Shown: positions 44,748-55,153, numbered from the stretch's first letter. The stretch: 64,000 bases of DNA from Microvirga sp. 17 mud 1-3 (GCF_003151255.1 NZ_CP029481.1:248001-312000); one strand, 5' to 3'. Numbers and translations: made by a program. Notes: generated by a model not told the origin, from the sequence alone.

Positions 44748-45503
44748 ATGAAGATCGTTATCAACGGCGGAACCGGCCTCATCGGGTCAAAGACAGTTGG
44801 ACGGTTGCGCAGCGCCGGGCACGACGTAGTTGCAGCTTCGCCGCAAAGCGGCGTGAACTCCGTTACTGGGGAGGGCGTGGCGGATGCGATGAAGGGCGCG
44901 CAGGTCATCGTCGACCTGTCGAATTCGCCTTCGTGGGAGGATGCAGCTGTTCTTGAGTTCTTTCAGAAGTCGACGAGCAATCTTCTTGCTGCCGCTATGG
45001 CGAACAATATCAAGCACTACGTGGCGTTGTCGGTGGTTGGAACGGACAGGCTGCAGGCGAGCGGTTATTTTGTCGCCAAGCTAGCACAGGAGACGTTAAT
45101 CAAGAAGTCCGGTGTCCCCTATACCATCGTTCATGCGACGCAATTCTTCGACTTGTTGGATTTCTTGGTCAGGTCCTGGGGCCTTGGCAATAAAGTGGTT
45201 GTGCCCGCTGCACTGATCCAGCCGATCGCCCCCGATGATGTCGCCGACGTCATGGCGGAAGTAGCACTTGCCGCGCCTCGCAACAGTACGCTTGAAATCG
45301 CCGGCCCGGAGCGGTTCCATATTCGCGATCTGGTTGTGAAGTACTTGGCCGCGACAGGGGACGATCGAGTTGTCGAGCCCTCGGCAGACGCCCCCTATTC
45401 CGGTGCCAAGCTCGAAGAGACGACACTGGTTTCTGACAACAATCCACGCGTTGGCAGGATCGATTTCGATCAATGGTTCCAATCCAGAACTCAAGCCTCC
45501 TGA
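44748..45503 (+). CDS. NmrA/SDR-like NAD(P)-binding protein (paralogue 2)
   Basis: A 251-residue Rossmann protein beginning MKIVINGGTGLIGSKTVGRL. The middle ([20 protein letters not shown], then AKLAQE) and C terminus (TLEIAGPERFHIRDLVVKYL) match the paralogue at 34964-35734 over the full length, including the unusual phrases [23 protein letters not shown] 44748 is chosen because the protein then starts right at the Rossmann strand, with GGGAGA upstream. It lies 74 bp after the AhpD-like gene and 51 bp before the cupin gene, probably in one transcript. Confidence 0.87.
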   Translation: MKIVINGGTGLIGSKTVGRLRSAGHDVVAASPQSGVNSVTGEGVADAMKGAQVIVDLSNSPSWEDAAVLEFFQKSTSNLLAAAMANNIKHYVALSVVGTDRLQASGYFVAKLAQETLIKKSGVPYTIVHATQFFDLLDFLVRSWGLGNKVVVPAALIQPIAPDDVADVMAEVALAAPRNSTLEIAGPERFHIRDLVVKYLAATGDDRVVEPSADAPYSGAKLEETTLVSDNNPRVGRIDFDQWFQSRTQAS

Positions 45504-45554
45504 CGCGCCGGCCCACCGCGATCTGACTGCGTTCAAACTCGAAAGGTATACGTG

Positions 45555-45977
45555 ATGTTTAGAGGATTATACAATGCCGCGACTGTGCTGGTTCTGAGCG
45601 CGACCGCCGTCGGTGCTCACGACAACCGCTCGAGCGGCGAGTCATCGAAGGTTACACTCGTCTACGAACACAAACTCCCAAACGCGCCTGGAAAAAGCAT
45701 CAAGGGCGTACTGGTGGAATATGGGCCTGGAGCCGCCAGCGAGGCCCATACGCATCCGTCGTCGGCGTTCATCTACGCGACTGTCCTAGAAGGAGCGATC
45801 CTAAGCCAGGTTAACGACGGACCGATCAAGACGTACCGCGCGGGCGAAAGCTTTTCGGAATACCCAGGCGATCGTCACGGTGTGAGCGAAAATGCCAGCA
45901 GGACAGAACCCGCTCGGTTGTTGGCAGTGTTCGTTGTCGACACCAATGAGACCGAACTAGTTCTCCCAATCAAGTAA
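45555..45977 (+). CDS. Exported cupin-domain protein
   Basis: A 140-residue protein. A short signal peptide (LYNAATVLVLSATAVGAHD) predicts export to the periplasm. The cupin fold shows motif 1 GAASEAHTHPSSAFIYATVL with two metal His and a Glu-equivalent position replaced, and motif 2 YRAGESFSEYPGDRHGVSEN with the third His. It is likely a small metal-binding beta barrel of unknown substrate. GTG 45552 and ATG 45555 are adjacent; AAGG lies 8 bases before ATG. It is last in the AhpD/NmrA/cupin series. Confidence 0.82.
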   Translation: MFRGLYNAATVLVLSATAVGAHDNRSSGESSKVTLVYEHKLPNAPGKSIKGVLVEYGPGAASEAHTHPSSAFIYATVLEGAILSQVNDGPIKTYRAGESFSEYPGDRHGVSENASRTEPARLLAVFVVDTNETELVLPIK

Positions 45978-46137
45978 TGGATCTGCTCAAGGATCACACA
46001 GCCTCGGTCTGAGGGGGCAGTTCTCGGGTGGTCGATGACAGTCGTGAGACATAGGGCAAAGGCCCGGTGATCGTTGGACTTTGAGTTTTCAGGGAGCTGA
46101 GCCTTTCGCTATTATTCTTCCATCATTGGAGCCGCCG

Positions 46138-47121
46138 ATGACCAAACCAAAAATGTTCAATCCTGCCCGTCGAGACGTGCTCGGGTACGGCCTGGGTGCG
46201 GCGCTGATCGCCGGATTGCCCGCTATGCCTGCTGCCGCTCCACAGAAATTCCGCGTTAATTCTCTAGACGAAAAGGACACATCCATGAGTACTGTTACCA
46301 CAAAGGACGGTGTTGAGATCTTTTACAAGGACTGGGGTCCTAGGAATGCCCAGCCGATAGTCTTCCACCATGGATGGCCGCTGAGTTCCGATGACTGGGA
46401 TGCTCAGATGCTCTATTTTGTGAGCAGAGGGTATCGTGTCGTTGCCCATGACCGGCGCGGCCATGGCCGTTCGGCTCAAGTCGGCGATGGTCACGACATG
46501 GATCATTACGCTGCCGACGTTGCTGCTGTGGTCGAGCATCTCGATCTTAGGGAGACTGTCCATATCGGCCACTCGACCGGGGGCGGAGAAGCGGCGCACT
46601 ATGTCGCGCGCCATGGACAGGCTCAAGGCCGCGTCGCCAAGCTCGTATTGATCGGCGCCGTGCCGCCGATCATGGTCAAGACTTCGGCTAATCCCGGCGG
46701 GCTGCCGCTCGAGGTATTCGACGGGTTACGAGCGCAACTCGCAGGGAACCGCTCGCAGTTCTATGTCGACTTCGCGAGTGGGCCCTTCTACGGCTATAAT
46801 CGTCCGGGAGCGACACCATCGCAGGGGATCATCCAGAATTGGTGGCGCCAAGGCATGGCGGGTAGTGCGAAGGCTCACTACGATGGCATTAAAGCCTTCT
46901 CCGAGACTGACTTCACTCAGGACTTGAAGGCTATTGCTGTTCCGGCACTTGTCATGCACGGCGACGACGATCAGATCGTGCCGATTGCGGATTCCGCACT
47001 GCTTTCGATCAAGCTGCTGAAGAACGGCCTGCTCAAGGTCTATGACGAGTTCCCACACGGCATGTGTACCACGCACGCTGATGTGGTGAACTCCGACCTC
47101 CTCACCTTCATCCGAGCCTGA
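46138..47121 (+). CDS. Alpha/beta hydrolase, non-haem chloroperoxidase-like, with possible Tat leader
   Basis: A 327-residue protein. The mature part begins [18 protein letters not shown] and is a textbook bacterial perhydrolase/arylesterase: [13 protein letters not shown] (oxyanion), [10 protein letters not shown], nucleophile elbow [10 protein letters not shown] (Ser), the Asp in [10 protein letters not shown] and the His in FPHGMCTTH. Upstream is a 49-residue leader with [20 protein letters not shown], a twin-arginine-like signal. ATG 46138 has GGAG 6 bases upstream; the internal ATG 46285 also has AAGGA 7 bases upstream, so a cytosolic form may be made too. The catalytic triad is intact. 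Confidence 0.88.
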   Translation: MTKPKMFNPARRDVLGYGLGAALIAGLPAMPAAAPQKFRVNSLDEKDTSMSTVTTKDGVEIFYKDWGPRNAQPIVFHHGWPLSSDDWDAQMLYFVSRGYRVVAHDRRGHGRSAQVGDGHDMDHYAADVAAVVEHLDLRETVHIGHSTGGGEAAHYVARHGQAQGRVAKLVLIGAVPPIMVKTSANPGGLPLEVFDGLRAQLAGNRSQFYVDFASGPFYGYNRPGATPSQGIIQNWWRQGMAGSAKAHYDGIKAFSETDFTQDLKAIAVPALVMHGDDDQIVPIADSALLSIKLLKNGLLKVYDEFPHGMCTTHADVVNSDLLTFIRA

Positions 47122-47270
47122 AGACTATTGACCGCAGGGACTGCCCGGGTCGGCCGGATATTCGGCCGACCCACAATGGCCAGCAGTGATGTCGTTAAAA
47201 AATTGACTCTGCTTTTACAGAGTTTCTTTGACGCTGGGCGCAATGCCAATCCGATACGTGAGGTATGATG

Positions 47271-47918
47271 ATGCCTAGGACGCCTAGCAGAGCGCTTGCC
47301 GGTGTTACGGTTCCAGATACACCGATTGTTGATCGTGCACTCGAATACGCTCGGCAGAGATGCGAGCCATACCTGTTCAATCATGTTGTTCGTTCCTGGC
47401 TCTTTGCCACCCGGCTCGGACAGTTGCAGGATATTGCGCACGATGCTGAGGTCATCGCTGTTGGAACTTTGTTGCACGACATCACACTCAATGAGCGATT
47501 TGCCGGACCACGGCGCTTCGAGGTTGAAGCAGCCGATCTTGCCATTCGCTTCGCAAGGGAAAGCGGATTCGACGAACGCTGCGCCCGATTGATCTGGGAT
47601 AGCGTCGCCCTTAACTCGACCCCCTCGATCGGCCTCCATAAGGAGGCCGAGGTCGCTCTATGCACCGCCGGCATCTGCCTCGATGTCGTAGGCTGGCAGT
47701 TTAACCGCATTCCGCCTGAAGAGGTGGAAAGAATTGTCGCGGAGTTCCCGAGGCTAGGAATGAAGCGGCGAATGACGCGATGCTTCTGCCATATTGCGGA
47801 GGTAAAGCCAGAACTGACCTATGACAACTTTGTTCGAGACTTCGGAGAGCGATTTGTCGCGGGCTATAAGGCGCCTTCAGCTGCCGATTTTGTGGCGGAT
47901 GCGCCATTTCAAGAGTGA
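47271..47918 (+). CDS. HD-domain phosphohydrolase-like protein
   Basis: A 215-residue protein. The HD motif is visible as FNHVVRSWLFATRLG (first His) and GTLLHDITLNERF (His-Asp), followed by IRFARESGFDERCARLIWDS, the typical order in small HD hydrolases such as cyanamide hydratase-like proteins. The C-terminal part CFCHIAEVKPELTYDNFVRD is also present as a decayed copy at 49569-49700. Of three in-frame ATGs, the third (47271) has GAGG 7 bases upstream. Metal-dependent phosphohydrolase or hydratase activity is likely; substrate unknown. Confidence 0.83.
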   Translation: MPRTPSRALAGVTVPDTPIVDRALEYARQRCEPYLFNHVVRSWLFATRLGQLQDIAHDAEVIAVGTLLHDITLNERFAGPRRFEVEAADLAIRFARESGFDERCARLIWDSVALNSTPSIGLHKEAEVALCTAGICLDVVGWQFNRIPPEEVERIVAEFPRLGMKRRMTRCFCHIAEVKPELTYDNFVRDFGERFVAGYKAPSAADFVADAPFQE

Positions 47919-48254
47919 CGCAGCCGGATCTACTGACGGAGCGCTGTCCAGCCGATCAAGGGAATAGCACGCAGGTCGTCTCGACTGAGATTCATGAGCC
48001 CTCATTCATGTTGGGCCGTCGGAGTCGAAGTGTATGGGACGAGACCAAGCGTTCTGTCGGCGCCAACGCTCGTGCCCAAGTTGATAATCGATACGTCACG
48101 GCGTGCGAAGGGTTTGCGACCTCCAATGCCAAGCCACGACCCGTGCTCAAACCACTGCGTTGACCGAAACGAGGTGAGCGGTACGCATATGGTTCGCGAC
48201 GTAGCACGCCAAACACGGCATCGCCGGTCCGAAGCGCCTTGAGGGGAGAGATCA
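47919..48254. other. Gene-free stretch
   Basis: About 335 bp between the HD protein and the Tat-exported hydrolase. No gene or repeat recognised; it should contain the promoter of the following gene. Confidence 0.4.
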
Positions 48255-49307
48255 GTGTCTGAACGGATCAATCAGGATCGCCGTCACTTCTTGAGCAGTG
48301 CGGCCATGACCGTTGCGGCGGCCGAACTCGCCTCGATTGGTTCGGTGGAGGCCCAACCCAGCCGCGGCGGATTGTCAGAGCTGCCCGCATTCAAGCCGGG
48401 GACGAACAGGTCGTTCGGTTCGCTGAAGGAGATCGACGCCGGCGTCCTCAACGTCTGCTATGCGGAGGTCGGCCCTGCCGATGGTCCTGCGGTCCTTCTC
48501 CTGCACGGCTGGCCCTACGACATTCAGACCTATGCCGATGTGGCCCCGTTGCTGGCCTCGGCGGGTTATCGGGTGATCGTACCGTATGTGCGGGGCTGCG
48601 GCCCGACGTGCTTTCTGTACAGTGAAACATTCCGGAACGGCCAGCCGTCGGCACTCGCCCTCGATGTGGTCGCGTTGATGGATGCGCTGAAGATCGACAC
48701 GGCCACACTCGGCGGGTGCGACTGGGGCGCGAGGACAGCCAACATCGTCGCAGCGCTCTGGCCGGAGCGGTGCAAGGCCATGGTGTCCGTGAGCGGTTAT
48801 CTGATCGGCAGCCAGGAGGTCGGCCGGATGCCGTTGTCCCCCAAGGCCGAACTCGAATGGTGGTATCAGTTCTATTTCGCTACGGAGCGCGGCCGGATCG
48901 GCTATGACAAGCACCGGCACGATTTTGCCAAGCTCATCTGGCAACTCGCTTCGCCGAAATGGCGTTTCGACGATGCCACATTCGACCGTACAGCAGCATC
49001 GCTCGACAATCCGGATCATGTCGACATTGTCATCCATAACTACCGTTGGCGGCTCGGATTGGCGGAAGGCGATCCGAAGCTCGAGGACCTGGAAAAGCGC
49101 CTTGCCGCATTCCCGCCGATCGGCGTTCCGACGATCACTCTGGAAGGAGATGCCAATGGCGCACCCCACCCGGACCCAGCAGTCTATGCCCGGAAGTTCT
49201 CGGGCCGGTATGAGCATCGGCTGATCACAAGTGGCATAGGCCACAATCTGCCGCAGGAGGCGCCTCAGGCCTTCGCCAGGGCGGTGCTCGAGGTTGCTCG
49301 CATTTGA
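48255..49307 (+). CDS. Tat-exported alpha/beta hydrolase, epoxide hydrolase-like
   Basis: A 350-residue protein starting with a twin-arginine leader (DRRHFLSSAAMTVAAAELAS). The hydrolase core shows LLLHGWPYDIQTY (HGxP oxyanion motif of epoxide hydrolases), YVRGCGPTCF, and the nucleophile elbow LGGCDWGARTA with Asp as nucleophile, as in epoxide hydrolases and haloalkane dehalogenases. A cap domain follows, then GHNLPQEAP with the catalytic His. The GTG start has GGAGA 5 bases upstream. It is likely periplasmic. It stands alone after the HD gene. Confidence 0.88.
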   Translation: MSERINQDRRHFLSSAAMTVAAAELASIGSVEAQPSRGGLSELPAFKPGTNRSFGSLKEIDAGVLNVCYAEVGPADGPAVLLLHGWPYDIQTYADVAPLLASAGYRVIVPYVRGCGPTCFLYSETFRNGQPSALALDVVALMDALKIDTATLGGCDWGARTANIVAALWPERCKAMVSVSGYLIGSQEVGRMPLSPKAELEWWYQFYFATERGRIGYDKHRHDFAKLIWQLASPKWRFDDATFDRTAASLDNPDHVDIVIHNYRWRLGLAEGDPKLEDLEKRLAAFPPIGVPTITLEGDANGAPHPDPAVYARKFSGRYEHRLITSGIGHNLPQEAPQAFARAVLEVARI

Positions 49308-50018
49308 GCGGTGTCAAGTTGATGTTGCCAATGGATCTCTGGCGTAATGCTAGCTGAGCAGCCTGACTGAATCGTGAGCGGAAGCAGGCAGGGTGGCGGA
49401 GTTCCGACCAGTAGCCATACCATCAAAGGCGGCGCGGGGCTGCCAGTCGGCCATCGTCTCACAGAAGGATATGAGGAAGTGTCGGAAGGCGCGATAGATA
49501 TTGCATGATCAGCAGGCCGCTTTAGACCGGGCAACTGACGATAAGCTTAGTCATTTTGCCAATATCGGCCTAGGGATCGAACGCTTCGCAAGACTTCGGG
49601 ATGCTTCTGCCACATCGCTGAAACGATGCCGGGAGCGGCCTCTGGAAACGTTTTCCGAGATTTCGGAAGGCAAAAGTCACCGGCGATAGGGTTCCTTTAA
49701 CTGTCCATGTTGTGGCGCATACTTGTTTGCCAGATTCATACGGCGTTGTTGCTGACGTTTGACGCAAGGGAAGTCGGCGCGAGGCGCCTCCCGGCCTGCT
49801 CCGAGTGCGCTGGTGGCGCTCACCTCGACGCCGCTTGTCCGGTCGGCACTGCGGTTTTGCCTGACCGCAGTGAGACGTCTTCGCCGAAGCGGGCGGTATA
49901 CGGAGCCACGTTCTATGCTTCCGATATGTGACACGCGAGAACAAGTGATTGGCTCAATGGAGGACTAACTGCGTCGTTGGAACAGAGCCAAATAGGCCTT
50001 TCTATACAGGAGACAAAA
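49308..50018. other. Stretch with a gene fragment but no intact gene
   Basis: About 710 bp. It contains the HD-domain fragment at 49569-49700. No other coding sequence was recognised. The 3' part should carry the promoter of the SDR gene. Confidence 0.4.
49569..49700 (+). pseudogene. C-terminal fragment of a second HD-domain gene
   Basis: One frame reads PRDRTLRKTSGCFCHIAE and continues FRDFGRQKSPAIGF to TAA at 49698-49700. It aligns with the C terminus of the HD protein at 47271-47918 (PRLGMKRRMTRCFCHIAE, then FVRDFGERF). No start or N-terminal part is recognisable. It is a relic of a duplicated HD gene about 2 kb away. Confidence 0.55.
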
Positions 50019-50768
50019 ATGAAAAAGCTCAAGGACAAGGTTGCGGTTGTCACTGGCGGGAACAGCGGCATTGGGCTCGCCGCAGCCAAGGCATTCGTTA
50101 CGGAAGGGGCCAAAGTCGTCATCGTCGGACGGCGTGCTGACGCCGTCTCCGCAACCGTCGAGGAACTTGGCTCTGACGCAACAGGGTTAACCGGTGACGT
50201 AGCTGAGCTAACCACTCATGATCGGCTGGTGTCGCTCATTAAAAACCAGTTTGGGGGCATTGATATCTATTTCGCAAACGCTGGCACAAACACGATCACA
50301 CCAACGGAGGCAGTGAGTGTCGAGGAGTTTGACACCCAGTTCGCAACGAACACGCGCGGAGTTTTCTTCGGCGTTCAGCGTGTTCTCCCGCTGATACGTG
50401 AAGGAGGCTCCATTATCCTCACAAGCTCAATCGCCAGCGAGAAAGTCCTTGAAGGACATGCGGTTTATGCTGGCACCAAGGCTGCGGTCGAAGCGTTTGC
50501 ACGAAGCTGGGCGCTGGAGCTGAAGGATCGCCGTATTCGCGTGAACGTGCTTAGCCCTGGGCCAGTTGATACGCCGATTCTCGCTAAACTGGGCGTTGCT
50601 GCCGAGGCGCGGCTAGAATTTGAGGCGCAGACGGCGCAGGCTATTCCACTCGGGCGCCTTGGTCGTCCGGACGAACTCGCAAGTGCTGCATTGTTTTTGG
50701 CCTCGGACGACAGCAGTTTCGTGACCGGCGCCAACATCCGCGTCGATGGTGGCATAGCGCTAACCTAA
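50019..50768 (+). CDS. Classical short-chain dehydrogenase/reductase
   Basis: A 249-residue SDR. Motifs in order: [17 protein letters not shown] (cofactor), FANAGTNTI (NAG), ILTSSIASE (Ser), [11 protein letters not shown] (YxxxK) and [11 protein letters not shown] (PG). ARG in VGRRAD after strand 2 suggests NADP(H) preference. ATG 50019 has AGGAG 6 bases upstream; the open frame starts at 49977. Oxidoreductase of unknown substrate, cytoplasmic. It lies about 100 bp before pntAB, whose product supplies NADPH, but a functional tie is only suggestive. Confidence 0.92.
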   Translation: MKKLKDKVAVVTGGNSGIGLAAAKAFVTEGAKVVIVGRRADAVSATVEELGSDATGLTGDVAELTTHDRLVSLIKNQFGGIDIYFANAGTNTITPTEAVSVEEFDTQFATNTRGVFFGVQRVLPLIREGGSIILTSSIASEKVLEGHAVYAGTKAAVEAFARSWALELKDRRIRVNVLSPGPVDTPILAKLGVAAEARLEFEAQTAQAIPLGRLGRPDELASAALFLASDDSSFVTGANIRVDGGIALT

Positions 50769-50872
50769 CAGATGACTCTGCCGACAACCAATGGATTTCC
50801 CTTCGGAATAGCGGCGCACGGGACTTCGGCTCCGCTAGCTTAGAAGGGTGCAACGCACCGAAAGGAGACGCG

Positions 50873-52444
50873 GTGAAAATTGGAGCGCTGAGAGAAATCT
50901 CACCAGGCGAGAACAGGGTTGCGATGACACCCGACTCTGCCATTCTATTGAATAAACTGGGACACGCCTGCGTTATTCAGGCTGGTGCTGGCATGGCAGC
51001 GGGATTTACCGACGCCGTCTATGCTGCAGCCGGTGTCGAGGTGTTCCCTTCTGCCGAAGCTGTGTTCGCAGCCGCCGATGTGGTCGTCAAGGTACGTGCT
51101 CCCGAGATGACCGAGGCTGAAATGCTCCGCCAGGAGCAGACGCTGATCTCTTTCTTCTGGCCAACGCAGAATCCGGATCTCCTGGAGCAGGCACGGGCGC
51201 AGGGCGCCACCGTCATTGCCATGGATATGGTGCCGCGCATCTCCCGCGCCCAGAAGATGGATGCGCTCTCCTCCATGGCCAACATCGCCGGCTACCGCGC
51301 CGTGATAGAGGCCAGCAACGCGTTTGGCCGCTTCTTGACCGGCCAAGTTACTGCCGCCGGCAAGGTGCCACCGGCCAAGGTGCTGGTGGTTGGCGCGGGC
51401 GTAGCCGGTCTGGCGGCCATAGGCACCGCCACATCGCTCGGCGCCATCACCTATGCCTTCGATGTGCGCCCGGAGGTCGCCGAGCAGATCGAGTCCATGG
51501 GCGCCCAGTTTGTCTTCCTCGAGTTTGAGGGGGCTCAAGACGGCGCTGCTAACGGCGGCTACGCGGCGCCTTCGAGCCCCGAATTCCGCGAGAAGCAGCT
51601 CGCCAAGTTCCGCGAGCTCGCGCCCGAGATCGACATCGTCATCACCACCGCCCTGATCCCGGGCCGGCCGGCGCCGAAGCTGTGGACCCAAGACATGGTC
51701 GCGGCGATGAGGCCGGGCTCGGTGATTGTCGATCTGGCCGCCGAGCGCGGCGGCAACAGCGATCTGACCGTGCCGGACGAGAAGGTGGTGACGGAGAACG
51801 GCGTCACCATCATCGGCTATACCGATTTCCCCAGCCGCATGGCCGCCCAGGCCTCCACCCTGTACGCCAACAACATCCGTCACTTTCTCACCGACCTGAC
51901 GCCGAACAAGGACGGCATCATTGTCCACAATATGGACGATGATGTGATCCGCGGCGCAACGGTCACGCACCAGGGCGCGATCACCTATCCGCCACCGCCA
52001 CCCAAGGTGCAGGCGATCGCAGCCGCGAAACCGAAGGAGAAGGTGAGGGAGCTCACCCCGGAGGAGAAGCGGGCGCGAGAGGCGGCCGCCTTTAGGAGCC
52101 AGACCAGGACACAGGTCGGGCTGCTCGTGGCTGGCGGGCTGCTGATCGCCCTGGTGGGGGCTTATGCCCCGGCGAGCTTCATGGCCCACTTCATCGTCTT
52201 CGCGCTCGCCTGCTTCGTCGGCTTCCAGGTGATCTGGAGCGTCAGCCACTCCCTGCACACGCCGCTGATGGCGGTGACCAATGCCATTTCCGGCATCGTG
52301 GTGCTCGGCGCCCTGCTGCAGGTCGGCTCCGGCCACTGGCTGGTGGTCAGCCTGGCCTCGCTCTCCTTCCTGATCGCCACCATCAACATCGTCGGCGGCT
52401 TCCTGGTCACGCGCCGGATGCTCGCCATGTTTCAGAAGTCGTGA
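50873..52444 (+). CDS. pntA: NAD(P) transhydrogenase subunit alpha
   Basis: A 523-residue full-length alpha subunit. Domain I (1-380) binds NAD(H): [37 protein letters not shown] (Rossmann), [19 protein letters not shown], and the mobile loop region [17 protein letters not shown]. After a Pro/Lys-rich linker, about four membrane helices follow ([19 protein letters not shown] and on). It is the fused E. coli-like form; many alphaproteobacteria split it into pntAA and pntAB. GTG start with AAGGAG 5 bases upstream. The complex couples hydride transfer from NADH to NADP with proton import, making NADPH. Confidence 0.96.
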   Translation: MKIGALREISPGENRVAMTPDSAILLNKLGHACVIQAGAGMAAGFTDAVYAAAGVEVFPSAEAVFAAADVVVKVRAPEMTEAEMLRQEQTLISFFWPTQNPDLLEQARAQGATVIAMDMVPRISRAQKMDALSSMANIAGYRAVIEASNAFGRFLTGQVTAAGKVPPAKVLVVGAGVAGLAAIGTATSLGAITYAFDVRPEVAEQIESMGAQFVFLEFEGAQDGAANGGYAAPSSPEFREKQLAKFRELAPEIDIVITTALIPGRPAPKLWTQDMVAAMRPGSVIVDLAAERGGNSDLTVPDEKVVTENGVTIIGYTDFPSRMAAQASTLYANNIRHFLTDLTPNKDGIIVHNMDDDVIRGATVTHQGAITYPPPPPKVQAIAAAKPKEKVRELTPEEKRAREAAAFRSQTRTQVGLLVAGGLLIALVGAYAPASFMAHFIVFALACFVGFQVIWSVSHSLHTPLMAVTNAISGIVVLGALLQVGSGHWLVVSLASLSFLIATINIVGGFLVTRRMLAMFQKS

Positions 52445-52454
52445 GGCTGCTCCA

Positions 52455-53885
52455 ATGAGCACTGGACCTATCTCTGCCGCCTATGTGGCGGCCGCCATCC
52501 TGTTCATCCTCTCCCTTGGTGGCCTGTCGGGCCAGGAGAGCGCCAAGCGGGCTGTCTGGTACGGTATTGCCGGCATGGCGCTCGCCGTGGGCGCCACCGT
52601 GTTCGGCCCCGGCATCGGCAACTACGCAGTGATCGCTGCCATGCTGGTGATCGGATCTGGCATCGGCTGGTATGTGGCGAAGAAGGTCGAGATGACCGAG
52701 ATGCCACAGCTGGTGGCAGCGCTGCACTCCTTCGTCGGTCTCGCGGCCGTGTTGATCGGCTTCAACGCCGATCTCGAGCTCACCCGCGTGCTGGCGCTCG
52801 ACGAGGCTGCGCGGCAGGCGCTCACCGGCTTTGCCGGGGTGCTGGCGCACAAGAGTGGCGTGGAGATCTCCATTCTGCGGGTGGAGGTGTTCCTCGGCGT
52901 GTTCATCGGCGCGGTGACGTTCACCGGCTCGGTGATTGCCTTTGGCAAGCTCGCCGGCAAGGTCGACGGCAAGGCCAGGAAGCTGCCCGGTGGGCACGGG
53001 CTCAACGCGGCAGCCGCTGTGGGCTCGCTCGTCCTGCTGGTACTCTACGTCAATGGGGCGGGGATCTGGACGCTCGCAGCGATGTCGGCTCTCGCCTTCT
53101 TCATCGGCTATCACCTGATCATGGGCATCGGCGGGGCCGACATGCCGGTGGTGGTCTCGATGCTCAACTCCTACTCCGGCTGGGCCGCCGCAGCGATTGG
53201 TTTCACCCTCGGCAATGACCTCTTGATCGTCACCGGAGCTCTGGTCGGCTCATCGGGGGCAATCCTGAGCTACATCATGTGCAAAGCGATGAACCGCAGC
53301 TTCATCTCCGTGGTCCTCGGCGGCTTCGGCGCCACCACAGGACCGGTCATGGCGATTGCTGGCGAGCAGATCGCCATCGATGCCGATGGGGTTGCGGCAG
53401 CGCTGGAGGAGGCTGACAGCATCGTGATTGTGCCGGGCTATGGCATGGCTGTGGCACAAGCGCAGCAATCGGTCTCGGAGCTAACGCGGCGCTTGAGAGC
53501 TAAGGGCAAGGACGTGCGCTTTGCCATTCATCCCGTGGCCGGGCGCCTGCCGGGGCACATGAACGTGCTGCTGGCCGAGGCCAAAGTGCCATACGACATC
53601 GTACTGGAGATGGACGAGATCAACCAGGACTTCTTAGAGACGGACGTGGTGATCGTCATCGGCTCGAACGACATCGTCAATCCAGCCGCCCAGGAGGATC
53701 CGAACAGCCCGATTGCAGGCATGCCGGTGCTGGAGGTGTGGAAGGCCAAGCAGGTGTTTGTGTCGAAGCGTGGGCAGGGGACCGGGTACTCCGGGATCGA
53801 TAACCCGCTGTTCTACAAGGACAATACCCGCATGTTCTTCGGCGATGCCAAAGCCAGCATCGATCAACTCGTCCAGGCGATCTGA
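52455..53885 (+). CDS. pntB: NAD(P) transhydrogenase subunit beta
   Basis: A 476-residue beta subunit. Residues 1-270 form eight to nine membrane helices with the proton-path motif [20 protein letters not shown] (conserved His). The C-terminal domain III binds NADP(H): [68 protein letters not shown], and [20 protein letters not shown]. All landmarks are intact. GAGG lies 8 bases before the ATG and it follows pntA by 10 bp, so the two are cotranscribed. Confidence 0.97.
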   Translation: MSTGPISAAYVAAAILFILSLGGLSGQESAKRAVWYGIAGMALAVGATVFGPGIGNYAVIAAMLVIGSGIGWYVAKKVEMTEMPQLVAALHSFVGLAAVLIGFNADLELTRVLALDEAARQALTGFAGVLAHKSGVEISILRVEVFLGVFIGAVTFTGSVIAFGKLAGKVDGKARKLPGGHGLNAAAAVGSLVLLVLYVNGAGIWTLAAMSALAFFIGYHLIMGIGGADMPVVVSMLNSYSGWAAAAIGFTLGNDLLIVTGALVGSSGAILSYIMCKAMNRSFISVVLGGFGATTGPVMAIAGEQIAIDADGVAAALEEADSIVIVPGYGMAVAQAQQSVSELTRRLRAKGKDVRFAIHPVAGRLPGHMNVLLAEAKVPYDIVLEMDEINQDFLETDVVIVIGSNDIVNPAAQEDPNSPIAGMPVLEVWKAKQVFVSKRGQGTGYSGIDNPLFYKDNTRMFFGDAKASIDQLVQAI

Positions 53886-54019
53886 AGCTGCGCTGCTGCT
53901 ACCAGTTTGGCCCGAGAACAGCCTTTATGACATCGCAACTCCACCAATTGTTACCGCACAGATGGACAGTGGTTGTGATCCAGCCCTGATGGAGAGCAAG
54001 CATTAGGTGCGCGATGAGC

Positions 54020-54060
54020 AAGAGGATGGTTGCAGTGCGATCTGGTGCAACCATTCTCTT
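54020..54060. terminator. 15-bp hairpin downstream of pntAB
   Basis: AAGAGGATGGTTGCA (54020-54034) pairs with TGCAACCATTCTCTT (54046-54060) with one G-T wobble and an 11-base loop. It lies 135 bp after the pntB stop and 212 bp after the stop of the convergent LysR gene. The 3' arm ends in TTCTCTT but no longer T tract follows. It is a likely transcript end for both genes. Confidence 0.5.
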
Positions 54061-54271
54061 GAGATGTACCTCAAACTCTTAAGCGTATCCAATTAAACCC
54101 GTTCGTGGCCACAATGTGCAATGTATCTCGATGCGCAGGCTCGTCACACCCCCTTGTGTGTGAATGAAGGAGGCTGTCGTCCCCTCTCTTCGAAAAATTT
54201 TCCGGAGGTTGAAGCAAAGTGTTCTTTCTCGAACGGCATACTTCAGGTACGGTTCAATTCAGACGACTATG

Positions 54272-55153
54272 CTATTCGTTTATTCTGGCTGCCACGAAGT
54301 CGAGGAATACACGCGCACGAGATGGCATGTTGCGTCCGAAGGCGTGAAGGACTTGTACGGGGACCGACGGCATCGGGATCTCTGGCAAGACGACGCTTAA
54401 CAATCCGGTGCTCAATTCCTTATGGATATTGGCGCGCAGTATCTGCGCAATACCCAAACCGTTCACCGCTGCAATCCGGAGAGCATCGCCACTGTCAGCG
54501 TCGAGGACACCTTCAGGTGTCAAACTCGTACCGTCTGCGAACGTGATTGGGAACGGACGTCCTGACAGCATATAGCGGACATGAGCATGACGGCGCAGAT
54601 CGTCGACGCTACGTGGCACTCCTCTGGCAGAAAGGTAGGCAGGAGATGCAACCAGAACCAGTGGCAGCTCTCCCAATGAGCGTGACATCAGACCTGTGTC
54701 AGCCACACGACCGACCCGAATGGTTAAATCGAATCCTTCACGGATTAGATCGACATGTCGGTCGGTCAAGCTTACGTCGAGCTTAACATGCGGGTGATGA
54801 GGTAGAAATTGCGTAGTGATAGCCTGCATGAGAGACCGCCCGAGATCAGCCGGCATGCTCAACCGAAGGCGGCCTGCGGGCTCGTGACCCGAGCGGAGGC
54901 TATCACTTGCCTCCTCTAAAGCGCGCATCAATGGGGCAACATGGTCGAAGTAATCTTGACCTTCGGCAGTTAGGGTAAAAGACCGGGTAGATCGATGAAA
55001 TAAGCGGACGCCGAGGCGCTGCTCAAGCCTTGCTATGCTTTTCGAGATGGCTGAAGGCGTCGTACCAAGGAGCCTCGCTCCCCCAGTAAACGACCCTGCT
55101 TCCACCACACGAACGAAAGCACTTAAGCCCTGCAACCTTTCGATGTCCGCCAT
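54272..55153 (-). CDS. LysR-family transcriptional regulator
   Basis: A 293-residue LTTR. The winged helix-turn-helix is at residues 5-65 (LSAFVRVVEAGSFTGGARLL, GTTPSAISKSIARLEQRLGV, RLFHRSTRSFTLTAEG). The effector domain (about 90-293) begins GRLRLSMPADLGRSLM and contains DLTIRVGRVADTGLMSRSLG. It belongs to the group that often controls a divergent oxidoreductase. It is divergent from the SDR gene at 55545, with about 390 bp between them, and likely regulates it in response to a small-molecule effector. No strong ribosome site precedes the ATG. Confidence 0.93.
   Translation of the reverse strand: MADIERLQGLSAFVRVVEAGSFTGGARLLGTTPSAISKSIARLEQRLGVRLFHRSTRSFTLTAEGQDYFDHVAPLMRALEEASDSLRSGHEPAGRLRLSMPADLGRSLMQAITTQFLPHHPHVKLDVSLTDRHVDLIREGFDLTIRVGRVADTGLMSRSLGELPLVLVASPAYLSARGVPRSVDDLRRHAHVRYMLSGRPFPITFADGTSLTPEGVLDADSGDALRIAAVNGLGIAQILRANIHKELSTGLLSVVLPEIPMPSVPVQVLHAFGRNMPSRARVFLDFVAARINE

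Noticed and set aside
50945..52462. A 505-codon open frame antisense to pntA
   Set aside because: It is low-complexity in composition (rich in His, Asp, Gly, Gln), typical of the complement of a GC-rich gene, and pntA on the other strand is unambiguous.
54121..54546. Plus-strand frame overlapping the end of the LysR gene
   Set aside because: It overlaps a clear LysR coding sequence on the other strand and shows no recognisable motif.
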